Positions 39,463 through 47,686 of a DNA stretch of 64,000 nucleotides are shown piece after piece. The notes beneath the pieces were generated by a model. It saw only the letters and a list, made by a program, of their open reading frames with translations. It was not told where the DNA came from and ran no database searches. Within the stretch, counting starts at the first letter, position 1, and the number at the start of each line of letters is the position of its first letter. Where the stretch lies: assembly GCA_964030785.1 (NCBI GenBank), contig OZ034966.1, forward strand, positions 2,543,701 to 2,607,700, given 5' to 3'. Position numbers and translations under genes: made by a program. The DNA is from Siderastrea siderea (lineage: Eukaryota > Cnidaria > Anthozoa > Scleractinia > Rhizangiidae).

Positions 39463-40153
39463 TTTGTGATGGGTAACCGCTGAGTATAGGGGGGATAAGA
39501 GTTCAAAAACAAGACAGAGAGATTCTTTTCAACAAGTTTAATAACAAGATCAACAACTTTGTTCTTTTTCAAGTTCATCATCAAGGAAGACAAGACAGAC
39601 GACCAGACAGTCTTTCTAGATCTTCTGACAAGCAGCGATCCTGGTAAATGAGTTCGCTTCGATAGGTACCTGGTGTACATCGGTTCCACATGAAGGAGTC
39701 AAGTTCCCCATCAAACGAAACCAGTCTAAAGGAAGAGATTGGCGAGACCTGTGATGTGGTGTGTCCTGCAAGACGGAAGTCACCGAGGTGGTAGCTCTGT
39801 GTTAGGAGAACATGGTTGGGGGACCTGCAAGAGACAAGTGGAAGCCATGACGGAGTGGTGTACCGTCAATACCGATCATCAATTTGAGGTGGTGAGTGCA
39901 GAAATGGAATAACAAGACATGTCCTTTGTGTCAATGCAACACGTCGTAACATATTGGGAGAAGAACAAAGTCACCAGGATAACAAATGATTTTTCTGCCA
40001 ACTTTGGAAGAAGCACATGCAATTGTTCCTCCACGCGAACTGTACCATCCGATTCTATGTCTTATGGAAGGCGATGAAACTGGTATGTCGATGTTGATAC
40101 GCCCAAACTAAAAGGAATTGGCATACGAGAGCAATTATCAGGGCGATGGTGCG

Positions 40154-40501
40154 TCACAAATTTACCGCGAGGCTGTCAACAGAGTAACGAGCAGATATGG
40201 TATGTAGACGTGACATCGTCGTTATGGTATAACCAGAACCTCGTACGCAACAACACATGTCCAAAAGAGGAGATGGCGGATTACTTGCTGATTCAGTTGA
40301 TTCACCAACATTTTCATGGCCGTTTTTACCACCTGATATGTTATCTGTCAAGGAAAACAGAAGCGTGGACGCCTTAAACGTTTTGGCGATGCCACTGAAA
40401 GACGTCAAGTACGAGGTCGACAACAGAGGAGGAGATGGCGGATTGCTTGCTGGTTCATGGAGGTCAAGAATGTGCTCGTAAATGGTGGCCGGCAACTCCA
40501 C
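40154..40501 (-). other. Open frame of 115 codons in left terminal repeat, doubtful
   Basis: Identical in length on both ends (see 60076-60423). Contains an internal duplication (EPASNPPSPPLL and ESASNPPSPLLD). An overlapping frame on the other strand (40257-40481) is equally open, so coding status is unclear. Unrecognised. Confidence 0.25.
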
Positions 40502-40547
40502 GTCGATGGATTTGATCCAGAAATGGCTATGAATTCAATGGATGTTT

Positions 40548-41005
40548 CTATTTGAATTGGCTGGTAAAGGCTTCTTCTTCTTTTTTGTCGTGATCAAGAA
40601 TGGTTTTGACATGTTCGGTAATGTCGTCCAAGTTATGTCCGAGAACACTTTCACGCAATTTGTTAACTTTGTGTCGTCGTTCAAGTCTCCTTTGTAAATT
40701 TCTTCAAAATACTGGTCTCGTTCAGAAGCCTTGTGGGTGCGTCCTGCTAGTTCCAAAGGAAAGACAATGGTATTGTTTCTGTCAATGACGGCTAGATTGT
40801 CCAAATCTTTTTGGATTTGTTTTTGGAGTTCGTTGCGTTGGGTACTTTTCATGATGGCGGTGGCTTCATCTTGAATCAATTCTTTGTAGTGCTCGGTCAC
40901 GTCCTCGAGATCATAACCAGCTTGTAGACCTCGTCGAACCAGTTCTAATATGTAATCATGAGTGTTGTTGAAGGTTTTGGGATCCAAATTCTTGGCATAG
41001 TCCAT
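40548..41005 (-). pseudogene. Terminal-repeat gene, left copy (frameshifted)
   Basis: Left copy of the gene that is intact at 59571-60029. About the first 102 residues agree (MDYAKNLDPKTFN, then RRGLQAGYDLEDVTEHYKEL), with N-for-T and H-for-Y changes. One base is missing in a T-run near 40,698, so the C-terminal third is read out of frame. The original stop corresponds to about 40,548. The start codon lies at the very inner edge of the repeat, and upstream sequence is unrelated GC-rich DNA, so it may also have lost its promoter. Confidence 0.8.
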
Positions 41006-41040
41006 GTTGCGCCTCCCACACGACCCGCCGCCGCCGCTGC

Positions 41041-41072
41041 CGCCCGCCGCCGCCCGCGCTCACCGCCGCTGC
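41041..41072 (+). repeat. GC-rich inverted repeat, left partner
   Basis: 32 bases (cgcccgccgccgcccgcgct then caccgccgctgc) whose complement recurs at 42379-42413 with two changes and one extra triplet. The pair brackets the tandem repeats, 1.3 kb apart. Confidence 0.65.
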
Positions 41073-41312
41073 ATCACGAGGTGGTGACGTCATCAGAATG
41101 GAATGTGATTTTTCTCGACTCTGATTGGTTACACGCTATATCGACGCCCCTTACTACTATGTTCAATGGGGTAAAATGAGGGATTGCCTTATGTAATTCC
41201 GGACTGACTACTCAGACATCGATAGGCAGTGAGGGAGGAACATAGTCGGCCCCTAGACCATGAATGACTATGCCCTTGTCCATCAGATGGACTACCTCGA
41301 TGTCAACGAGCC

Positions 41313-42130
41313 GTTACAGTCAGCACATCGTTGGACTGTGGAAAAAAGAAATACAGAGAGTGAGTAAAAATAAATCAAATAGTCTTTCGGGTAGAAAATG
41401 ATTTTTTCACAACAACGCGGGGAATGGGAAAACATTGGCGGCCAGAGCGAAGACACCATGGTAGAGGTCAAAGGTCAAGTTGGGTTAGGGTTAAGGGTTT
41501 GAGGATGCAACCGGCGCGTTAAGCTTTCGCTGTTTTCAAAAAAAAAGCCGCTCGCTTTCTTCCCGGAGAAAATGCGAGTTGTCATCTCGCTTGTCTCACC
41601 GCGTTACAGTCAGCACATCCTTGGATTGTGGAACAAGAAATACAGAGAGAGTAAAAAATAAAGGAATAAAATATTCTTTCGGGTAGAAAAGGATTTTTTT
41701 CACAACAACGCGGGGAATGGAAAAACATTGCGAGCTAAACAGAACCGCGATGGTTCGCTTAAAAAATATTTTTAGCCGGCAGCAAAAAAAAACAACACTT
41801 ACCTCGTGTTAAGCTTTCGCTGTTTTCAAAAAGCCGCTCGCTTTCTTCTCGGAGAAAATGCGAGTTGTCATCTCGTTTGTCTCACCGCGTTACAGTCAGC
41901 ACATCGTTGGACTGTGGAAAAAAGAAATACAGAAAGTGAGTAAAAATAAATCAAATAGTCTTTCAGGTAGAAAATGATTTTAGCCGGCAGCGAAACACAA
42001 CACTTACCTCGTGTTAAGCTTTCGCTGTTTTCAAAACATCCATTCGGCGGCTTTTACAGATAAAAATCTCCCACTTTTTTCGCTGAAATCTTAGCTGTCA
42101 TCGTTTTGTTTGTAAAGCCGAGGGTTGCTG
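41313..42130 (+). repeat. Three tandem ~288-bp noncoding repeats
   Basis: gttacagtcagcacatcgtt starts at 41,313, 41,603 and 41,889 (periods 290 and 286). Each unit has a part with tttcgggtagaaaatgattt and cacaacaacgcggggaatgg, and a part with gttaagctttcgctgttttc and gcgagttgtcatctcg. The third unit lacks the cacaacaacgcgg part. No coding potential; periodicity and position next to the terminal repeat suggest a cis-acting role. Confidence 0.8.
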
Positions 42131-42291
42131 GGGTAAAGCGATGCATAAATCTGTGAAATAACTGTCGTAAATCTCCCTAACCTTCCTCCATCTTGAAAAA
42201 AGTGAGAATTTGGGCGTAAGTTTGCTGCTTATATAGCAAACAGTATGACCTTATTTGGTTAGGATTGGTTGTGATTGGTCAGTCCCATTCA

Positions 42292-42348
42292 GGCCATGGT
42301 CAAGGTCCAAGGCCATGGTCAAGGTCCAAGGCCATGGTCAAATTCCAA
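42292..42348 (+). repeat. Three tandem 19-bp repeats
   Basis: ggccatggtcaaggtccaa twice, then a third copy with two changes. Could be a protein-binding iteron array; inference only. Confidence 0.75.
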
Positions 42349-42378
42349 TCAGAAGCAGAGCGCATGTCTACGCGGGCG

Positions 42379-42413
42379 GCAACGGCGGCGAGCGCGGGCG
42401 GCGGCGGCGGGCG
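42379..42413 (-). repeat. GC-rich inverted repeat, right partner
   Basis: Near-complement of 41041-41072. Similar GGC-rich sequence continues to about 42,460. Together they could end a small nested element or form a long-range stem. Confidence 0.6.
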
Positions 42414-42482
42414 CGCGCGGGGAATCGGCGGCGGCGGCGCGCGCTTGGCGCGCGCTGTGGGGGAAACCAAGATTTTTTTTAG

Positions 42483-42510
42483 TGTGAGTTCGAATCCCGG
42501 TCGGGGTGGA
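42483..42510 (+). other. tRNA-like 3' fragment
   Basis: tgtgagttcgaatcccggtc followed by ggggtgg resembles the T-arm and acceptor end of a tRNA, with a T-run shortly after. No D-arm or anticodon arm is found upstream. Possibly a tRNA relic, relevant because a nearly complete tRNA-like gene lies at 49723-49804. Confidence 0.35.
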
Positions 42511-42739
42511 AAAATTTTTTTTTGAAAAAAGCATGGAAATTTTTTTTTCGGGTCGAAGCGAGTAGGAGACAATGGAATGAAGAGTGTTTCTTGGGGATTT
42601 GGCTGGGAGGTTTTTTTGGGTTAGAAGCGATCGATCGAGTTCGGCTCGGTTTGAAAACAAAAATCCTTTTTTAAAAAAACAGATAGTTTATTGGTTTTAC
42701 TTGGATGACATAGGTTTTTTATTCATGTCAAGGGAAAAA

Positions 42740-43185
42740 GGATCGCGGGCTCAGATCAGAAAAGAGAGGTACAATTACATAGGGAAAATCATAGGGAATA
42801 CATAGAGAATACATAGGGAATACATAGGTAGTACATAGGGACTACATAAGGAAAAAGGGATCGCGGGCTCAGATCAGAAAAGAGAGGACATTTCGTGACG
42901 CTTACATGACGTAGGTAAATAGCCCTCTGGCTAGGGTGGGAAGCCGCTGACCGGTGATGAAAAAAGGATCGCGGGCTCAGATCAGAAAAAGAGAGGTACA
43001 ATTACATAGGGAATACATAGAGAATACATAGGGAATACATAGGTAGTACATAGGGACTACATAAGGAAAAAGGGATCGCGGGCTCAGATCAGAAAAGAGA
43101 GGACATTTCGTGACGCTTACATGACGTAGGTAAATAGCCCTCTGGCTAGGGTGGGAAACCGCTGACCAGTGATGTAAAAAAGGAT
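42740..43185 (+). repeat. ~220-bp tandem duplication with tacatagggaa microrepeats
   Basis: ggatcgcgggctcagatcag occurs at 42,740, 42,858, 42,966, 43,073 and 43,182. Two composite units of about 220 bp alternate a tacataggga-type microrepeat tract with a tgacgcttacatgacgtagg tract. It reaches into the end of the truncated gene at 43146-43448. Confidence 0.8.
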
Positions 43186-43448
43186 CGTGGGCTCAGATCA
43201 GAAAAGAGAGGACAATTACGGGGTGTGATAAATTTGTTTCGGTCAATGACAGCCAGATTATGCAAATCTTTTTGGATTTGTTCCTTGAGTTCTTTGTGTT
43301 GTGTGTTTTTCATGATGGCGGCTGCTTCTTCTTGGATTTTTTCTTTGTAATGTTCGGCAATGTCTTCCAGATCATAACCTGCTTGCAGACCTTGTCGCAG
43401 CAGTTCTAGTGCTGATAAAGATGGTTTCAAGCTTGAGACTGGATCCAT
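43146..43448 (-). pseudogene. Third, truncated copy of the terminal-repeat gene
   Basis: Residues ELLRQGLQAGYDLEDIAEHY, then KEQIQKDLHNLAVIDRNK, clearly match the gene at 59571-60029 at about 70-75% identity over 60 residues. The downstream part is replaced by translated repeat DNA (from about 43,225), and the upstream part overlaps the end of the 43427-43942 gene. This shows an older duplication of the terminal gene. Confidence 0.7.
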
Positions 43449-43942
43449 TGGTAAAACAAATAGGTTTCTTGTTTGGGACAATGGTGGGTGGGTTTCGCGT
43501 GACGACCGCAGGTTAATCCTACATCAAACCCCATGGCGATGAGTTTCTCGACTTTAGGACATCCAAAGTCTTCCAAGTTAACGCAAGGAATCTGTAGCTC
43601 GTTTAGTAGATTCTTTTCCAAATATCCTCCCTTGTAAGCTACCATGTATTGGTGTTGCGTCCTGGAACGATGATAGGCTGACTCGATCATGGTTTTGACC
43701 AGATGTTGAGGTAAGGCTTTTTCTTGCTTGCTCGATTCAAAGCGTAAGCCGTGAATATGATGGTAGACATAGTTGACCGTTTTACGATCTCGCTTTTCCA
43801 ACGAGAGGTAAGGCAACTTGTTTTCCAAGAACCAGCTGAAACTCCCGTGCTGTAAACTGTAAACACCCATTTCCCTTACAATAAACGGTTGATGGTTCAC
43901 TTGATACCCATCCAAATCGACAATCATACAGATTTGTTCCAT
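43427..43942 (-). CDS. Polinton-associated exonuclease-like protein
   Basis: 171 aa. Conserved-looking blocks: MIVDLDGYQVN near the N terminus, YMVAYKGGYLEKNLLNEL near residue 110, CVNLEDFGCPKVEKL, CGRHAKPTHHCPKQE and a C-terminal YQWI. The arrangement (Asp-rich strand, KGG helix with Leu pair, then H-C-P motif) resembles an RNase H-like/DEDD exonuclease family I remember from cnidarian and insect selfish elements; the catalytic assignment is inference. A TATTTAAGG element lies about 50 bases upstream. It ends inside the truncated third copy of the terminal gene. If an exonuclease, it could serve replication or recombination in an element lacking its own polymerase. Confidence 0.5.
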   Translation of the reverse strand: MEQICMIVDLDGYQVNHQPFIVREMGVYSLQHGSFSWFLENKLPYLSLEKRDRKTVNYVYHHIHGLRFESSKQEKALPQHLVKTMIESAYHRSRTQHQYMVAYKGGYLEKNLLNELQIPCVNLEDFGCPKVEKLIAMGFDVGLTCGRHAKPTHHCPKQETYLFYQWIQSQA

Positions 43943-44370
43943 GTTGTCTTCTGTCTAAAAACAGAATTGATTTGGTTTAACTGTCACACCTTAAATAGGT
44001 ACAGACTTGCCCCATGACGTCATAACCGTCTTTGTCGGTAGATTGCTTGTCGGAACATGTCGAAACATACCCGTTGACATCACAATCCACACCCACCTTT
44101 CTAAAGGGAAAGATCAAAGATGCCCGGTTGTTTTCTCTATATCTCGTCAAGTTTTAAGGATTGGTTTCTTTACAAGACACACTTGTACCTGTGTAAGCAG
44201 TTGTATGAACCTACTAACTTACCGGAACCGACAGACGATCCTTTACAGGCGATTGAACTCTGTCAAGGGAATATCGGGCGTTGGATCGTGTTTATGGTCT
44301 GGTTGGAAACCTGTCCGAGCGCGTTTTCTTGTTTTTAAGGAGCCTTGGGAGGTCAAGGTCCTTTCATAGG

Positions 44371-44379
44371 TATAAAAAG
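44371..44379 (+). promoter_or_regulatory. TATA box of penton-like gene 1
   Basis: TATAAAAAG 36 bases before the chosen start codon at 44,407. Confidence 0.7.
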
Positions 44380-44406
44380 GCAACCATGGGCTATTTTGTT
44401 GTCACC

Positions 44407-45459
44407 ATGAGTTTCTACATCACCCTCCTCAGTGATCAAGCGCAAGGCACGGGGCAAAAATTTACTGCCAGACTTCCTCATTCACACTATCTGGTAGAAG
44501 ATGATTGGGAAGCGGCCCTGGTTCATATCTCACACCCTGGTTTTAATCAACAATTGGAAGATCAAACCAAGCAGAATTGGACGCAAGAAGATAGTCAAAA
44601 ACATTGGATGAAAACAGATATCAGATACATACCAAAACGTGGCGATGGAACGGCTCCCATTCAAGTCACCAAACAAATCCATTTACCCCCAGGGTATTAC
44701 CACAATTTGAAAGAAGCATGGATCGCCATCGCGTACGAAATGGAAAAACAACACATGGAAGTAATGATGGATATAGCCAAAATGGACGTGGACGATCAGG
44801 CTAAACGACAACAACTAGCCACTCTCAACCTGGCTCAACCCTACGTGAAAATCACCAATGCAGGCATTGCCTCCGAATTAGATTCCTTGTATGTACTCAT
44901 TCCAGCCAACATGCAATTTGAAATGGAATGGAAATTCGCTCAACTGATGGGACTTGTGAAAGATGGAACGCCAAGTGAACGCATCGTCCAAGAAAAAAAT
45001 TATCTGGTGAAACATATCGTCGATTACGACGATCGACACAAATGGACACCAACCGTCGGTCCTGTCAACAAATATCCACCGCATGGCATCGTCTCTGTCA
45101 GTTTTACTCATCCCGATTTCGATTATTACTTCTTCTTGGGTCCGAATCTCAGTCGGCAGCCATTTCCCACCACGCAAACTGTCAAACCACAACAAGGACA
45201 ACAACAACTCATGATCTATACGGATCTCGTCGCACAGAGCATTGTGGGAAATCAACAAAAAGGTTTTTTACGTGCCATGGATGCCGGCAATACCGATCAT
45301 CAATTTGATACCACTCAACGGATGTTTTTTCCTCTTGGTAAAACCATCTTTGACAGCATTGCCATTGACATTCAAACAGCTAATGGGCAGCCTGCTCCCT
45401 TCAAACAAGGCAGCACCATCATCACCCTTCAACTCTCCAGAAAAAGTCAACGGACATAA
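44407..45459 (+). CDS. Penton-like minor capsid protein 1
   Basis: 350 aa. Starts MSFYITLLSDQAQG, the conserved opening of the Polinton penton/minor capsid family, followed by ARLPHSHYLVEDDWEAALVH, the first beta-strands of a jelly roll. The middle has long charged helical stretches; the C terminus (GSTIITLQLSRK) matches the end motif of paralogues 2 and 3 (TIVTLHFKK). The open frame extends 42 codons upstream, but the TATA box at 44,371 lies inside that extension, so I start at 44,407. It is on the plus strand, divergent from the exonuclease-like gene and far from the other two penton genes. Predicted to sit at capsid vertices; that role is known for the family, not shown here. Confidence 0.8.
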   Translation: MSFYITLLSDQAQGTGQKFTARLPHSHYLVEDDWEAALVHISHPGFNQQLEDQTKQNWTQEDSQKHWMKTDIRYIPKRGDGTAPIQVTKQIHLPPGYYHNLKEAWIAIAYEMEKQHMEVMMDIAKMDVDDQAKRQQLATLNLAQPYVKITNAGIASELDSLYVLIPANMQFEMEWKFAQLMGLVKDGTPSERIVQEKNYLVKHIVDYDDRHKWTPTVGPVNKYPPHGIVSVSFTHPDFDYYFFLGPNLSRQPFPTTQTVKPQQGQQQLMIYTDLVAQSIVGNQQKGFLRAMDAGNTDHQFDTTQRMFFPLGKTIFDSIAIDIQTANGQPAPFKQGSTIITLQLSRKSQRT

Positions 45460-45614
45460 AAACAGGACGTGGTTGTTTTTTTTATAGAGAACAAAGGTCC
45501 CGGGGAGGAGGGAATGGACCAATCACCTATCAGGGACATGGGGTCCCCCAGGAGGGGGGACCCCCTCCCCCCTCTCTGAGGTCCCATCAGGCCTAGCGGG
45601 GAACGACGAGAGAC

Positions 45615-45624
45615 CATAAAAACA
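45615..45624 (+). promoter_or_regulatory. TATA-like box of a small plus-strand ORF
   Basis: CATAAAAACA 30-39 bases before the ATG at 45,654. Confidence 0.5.
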
Positions 45625-45653
45625 GAGGGTGCGCCTGGCTGGAGCATCTTATC

Positions 45654-45803
45654 ATGACCACGAGAAAATTATTGGAAGAGTTTGAAACATTCGAAGACGA
45701 TTTAAAGGTGGAGCAAATTTTGAAGAAGGTGAAGGCAGAACGTGTCCAAGACAAGAGTCTTGCTGAACAATTAGAGAAGAGAGAGCAGAGGGGAGGTGTG
45801 TGA
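45654..45803 (+). CDS. Small charged helical protein (49 aa), end uncertain
   Basis: MTTRKLLEEFETFEDDLKVE followed by a Lys/Glu helix, likely coiled coil. The frame stops at TGA 45801-45803. A different frame just downstream continues with protein-like sequence (VCDFLKHMSPDEWEQLRCG) to TGA near 45,864, so the gene may be longer and broken by a one-base change, or ribosomal frameshifting may be used. Unknown function. It has its own TATA-like box and lies between convergent genes. Confidence 0.45.
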   Translation: MTTRKLLEEFETFEDDLKVEQILKKVKAERVQDKSLAEQLEKREQRGGV

Positions 45804-45981
45804 CTTTTTAAAGCACATGTCCCCTGACGAATGGGAACAATTGAGATGTGGACGATCCGTTTGATTTGGATGATTTTGTTTCTTGAACCAAAAAAAAAAG
45901 ACAGGTGCAAACATTTTCATTTTGTTTTATTTTCTCCCAAAAGAACACAACATGGGCTGTAACACGAGGTGATTAAAACAA

Positions 45982-46338
45982 TTACAATTTTAAACGTTTC
46001 TTGGCTTGCATGATTTTTTTGACCACGCGTTCCGTCTTGGTTTTCTTGCCGGGTAACCGATCAATGGCTTGGATCATCTTGATATCAGCTTTCCATTTAT
46101 CTTGCAAATTCTTGGCACGGCTGTAATCAATGTCATGTTGTTTGGCGATCTGGTCCAAGCGATTGATCCCGGGATCCCCACGTTTCAGACGTTTGGCTAA
46201 ATGTGTCCCGGGTCCCATGTACTGATAGCCAGGCCAATGAAATTCTTTGCCGGTTTTAGCGATCCATTTTTGTACATCCACTGCCCCACCGGATTGGCGG
46301 CGTTTCCGTTTGACACTCCTTCTCCTCTTGGTGGGCAT
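45982..46338 (-). CDS. Parvovirus-type phospholipase A2 domain protein
   Basis: 118 aa. Basic N terminus (MPTKRRRSVKRKRRQSGG), then the PLA2 core: calcium-loop motif YMGPGTHLAKRL and catalytic helix IAKQHDIDYSRA, with the His-Asp pair and the Tyr of the HDxxY motif present, followed by a Lys-rich helix. Parvoviral VP1 proteins use this domain to leave the endosome, and similar domains occur in some Polinton-type viruses. The preceding basic tract with RRQSGG matches other small proteins of this element and is a candidate processing site for the adenain-type protease. Three bases separate it from the upstream gene. Confidence 0.8.
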   Translation of the reverse strand: MPTKRRRSVKRKRRQSGGAVDVQKWIAKTGKEFHWPGYQYMGPGTHLAKRLKRGDPGINRLDQIAKQHDIDYSRAKNLQDKWKADIKMIQAIDRLPGKKTKTERVVKKIMQAKKRLKL

Positions 46339-46340
46339 GT

Positions 46341-46988
46341 TTAGTCACTGTCGTCGTAATCCAACCGACGTCGTAACTTTTTGCCACGAGCCCAATCTTC
46401 CCAACCGGGTAAAGGTTTCAATCGTTCCACTTCTCGGGCAGGTGCTTTGCCTTTGCCTTTGCGACTCTCGGCTATTTGTTTTTCCAAGGTCTTGCGCTGT
46501 TCTCGAATGGCTTCTAAACGACGACTGAGATCGTCTCCTCGACTAGTGGAAGGCCTCTCTTTCTTGAGAATGGGAATTTTACTGGTGGTGGCCGCTCCTT
46601 TGCCTTTCTTGGTTGTAGGGGTAATGGGGCGTTTGGGAGTCGACGGGCTGCCTTTTATCATGCGCTTCAACCATTGTTCCACGGGTCCCGTCACCAAATC
46701 CCCGGCTTCTTCCTCACCTTCTTCGCCTGGCGGGCCACCGGGTGCCCCCACACCCACGCCTCCAGGAAATTGACGAATGCGTTTGGTTAACTTGGTTAAT
46801 TCTTGACTCAACGGTTTAGTTTGGGCATTGACGAGGGCGGGTGGGAGTTGAGGGTCGGCTAACAACACATGTTTTTTGGCAGCTAACGTGGCGGCTTTGT
46901 TCAACAAAGCATTTTCGGTAATTTCTCCTTTGTAATATTGAATGAGTTGTTCAAAGTCCTTTTGGGGAATCATGTAGACCTCGTCCAT
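46341..46988 (-). CDS. Polinton structural-type protein with YYKG-ITENALLNKA motif
   Basis: 215 aa. N-terminal block MIPQKDFEQLIQYYKGEITE and NALLNKAATLAA belongs to a protein family I associate with cnidarian Polintons, of unknown function. Then KLTKRIRQF, a Gly/Pro/Glu-rich linker (residues about 75-97), a Ser/Thr/Lys-rich middle, a coiled-coil-like EAIREQRKTLEKQIAE stretch, and an acidic C terminus (RRLDYDDSD). Probably an internal virion protein. It overlaps the upstream gene by 19 bases, out of frame. Confidence 0.65.
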   Translation of the reverse strand: MDEVYMIPQKDFEQLIQYYKGEITENALLNKAATLAAKKHVLLADPQLPPALVNAQTKPLSQELTKLTKRIRQFPGGVGVGAPGGPPGEEGEEEAGDLVTGPVEQWLKRMIKGSPSTPKRPITPTTKKGKGAATTSKIPILKKERPSTSRGDDLSRRLEAIREQRKTLEKQIAESRKGKGKAPAREVERLKPLPGWEDWARGKKLRRRLDYDDSD

Positions 46989-47506
46989 GGTTGACTACAG
47001 TCGGGACAAAGTTCCCCGTCTTCCACAACACGACAGCTCTCACAAAGACGGGCCTTTAAGATGTGTTGGTACTCTCGATACAACAGGTGATATTTATGCT
47101 TCCAATAAGAACACTCGTCTTTCCACTTGTCGGTGGCCCGATTGGCCTCTTGTAATAGAGTGATCCACGTGGCCAGGGTTAACGGGTCGGTCGAGCACAT
47201 TGACATAACACCTCGTGAAGTCCTTGAAACAATCCGCGTCCTTTTTTGTTGGACTAACCACTGACGACGTTTTTTGACGGAATGTTGACGACGTCCCAAA
47301 TCACGTAGCACCTTTTTATAGGGTTGAAGTTTAGCTAGGATGGGTGGGGTGACGGGAATCTTGTTTTTTAAGAAGTTCAAGACCAATTCACTCACAGCAT
47401 TGATTTGATCGGCATTGGCATGTTGTAACAACTCTTGACGTTTCAAACCATTGGCTTCTTGTAACACCGACCGTAAAAACGGTAATTGACGTCGGAGTCG
47501 TTGCAT
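46970..47506 (-). CDS. Polinton basic helical protein with C-terminal zinc ribbon
   Basis: 178 aa. Residues 1-86 (LPFLRSVLQEANGLKRQELL, AVSELVLNFLKNKIPVTPP, SVKKRRQWLVQ) match a small helical family common in cnidarian Polintons, which usually ends soon after this point in a Gly-rich tail. Here a second part follows with CESCRVVEDGELCPDCSQ, a CxxC...CxxC zinc ribbon. At the A-run CAACAAAAAAGG (about 47,248) another frame gives KGRGLFQGLHEV, so a one-base change may have fused two reading frames, and an internal Met at 47,206 could start the zinc-ribbon protein alone. A GTATAAAAC box lies 51 bases upstream. Confidence 0.6.
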   Translation of the reverse strand: MQRLRRQLPFLRSVLQEANGLKRQELLQHANADQINAVSELVLNFLKNKIPVTPPILAKLQPYKKVLRDLGRRQHSVKKRRQWLVQQKRTRIVSRTSRGVMSMCSTDPLTLATWITLLQEANRATDKWKDECSYWKHKYHLLYREYQHILKARLCESCRVVEDGELCPDCSQPWTRST

Positions 47507-47509
47507 CTT

Positions 47510-47686
47510 TTATCGGTGACGGCGACGATACCGTTGGTTGGCTTTTTGAATCGTGCGTTTTATACGTTTATCCGTTTCCAAGGCCACGGCTTTCCCTAAT
47601 CCTGCCATGGCGGGGACCAATAGATTTAAAAAACCGCCTCGTTGACGACGACGACGTCGTCGTCTTCTTCTCCTCAAGGATACCAT
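47510..47686 (-). CDS. Arg-rich pX/Mu-like core protein 1 (58 aa)
   Basis: MVSL, ten consecutive Arg, then QRGGFLNLLVPAMAGLGKAV, and a basic C terminus (RYRRRHR). The pattern of basic tract, RQRGG, then a hydrophobic Gly/Ala segment is the same as in 52394-52585 and resembles adenoviral pX-type core peptides. It starts inside the last 13 bases of the upstream gene; a CTATAAAGAG box lies at 47743-47752. Short but well supported by its sister protein. Confidence 0.65.
   Translation of the reverse strand: MVSLRRRRRRRRRRQRGGFLNLLVPAMAGLGKAVALETDKRIKRTIQKANQRYRRRHR
47557..47565 (-). promoter_or_regulatory. TATA box of the 46970-47506 gene
   Basis: GTATAAAAC on the minus strand, inside the preceding small gene, about 51 bases before the start codon. 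Confidence 0.5.

Larger units (their letters stand above)
39276..41009 (+). repeat. Left terminal inverted repeat (1,734 bp)
   Basis: Matches 59567-61269 inverted, nearly base for base. Differences noticed: one base fewer in a T-run of the embedded gene (about 40,698) and 32 extra bases (about 40,044-40,075) absent on the right. The inner border is sharp at caacatgga, the start of the embedded gene. Confidence 0.92.
41010..43145. other. Noncoding block inside the left terminus
   Basis: 2.1 kb without a credible gene between the left terminal repeat and the first internal gene. Contains GC-rich inverted repeats, three ~288-bp tandem repeats, three 19-bp repeats, a tRNA-like 3' fragment and a ~220-bp tandem duplication, listed separately. 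Open frames in 42255-42660 overlap on both strands in simple (CGG)n-like DNA and are not credible. It may be a replication or regulatory region, or a later insertion. Confidence 0.6.

Noticed and set aside
39369..39689. 106-codon open frame in the terminal repeat (also 60856-61176)
   Set aside because: Covers the palindromic CACGTG region and ends of the repeat; no family, no promoter. Equal in both repeats only because the repeats are copies.
41313..42130. CRISPR-like array (regular repeats)
   Set aside because: Repeat units are ~288 bp with no spacer structure and no cas genes; this is a tandem repeat in an animal element.
42255..42660. Several overlapping open frames on both strands
   Set aside because: They lie in (CGG)n-like and T-run DNA, overlap on both strands and have simple composition; no start context or family.
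44281..44406. 42-codon N-terminal extension of penton-like protein 1
   Set aside because: The TATA box at 44,371 lies inside it and the paralogues start at the SFY(I/V)TL Met.
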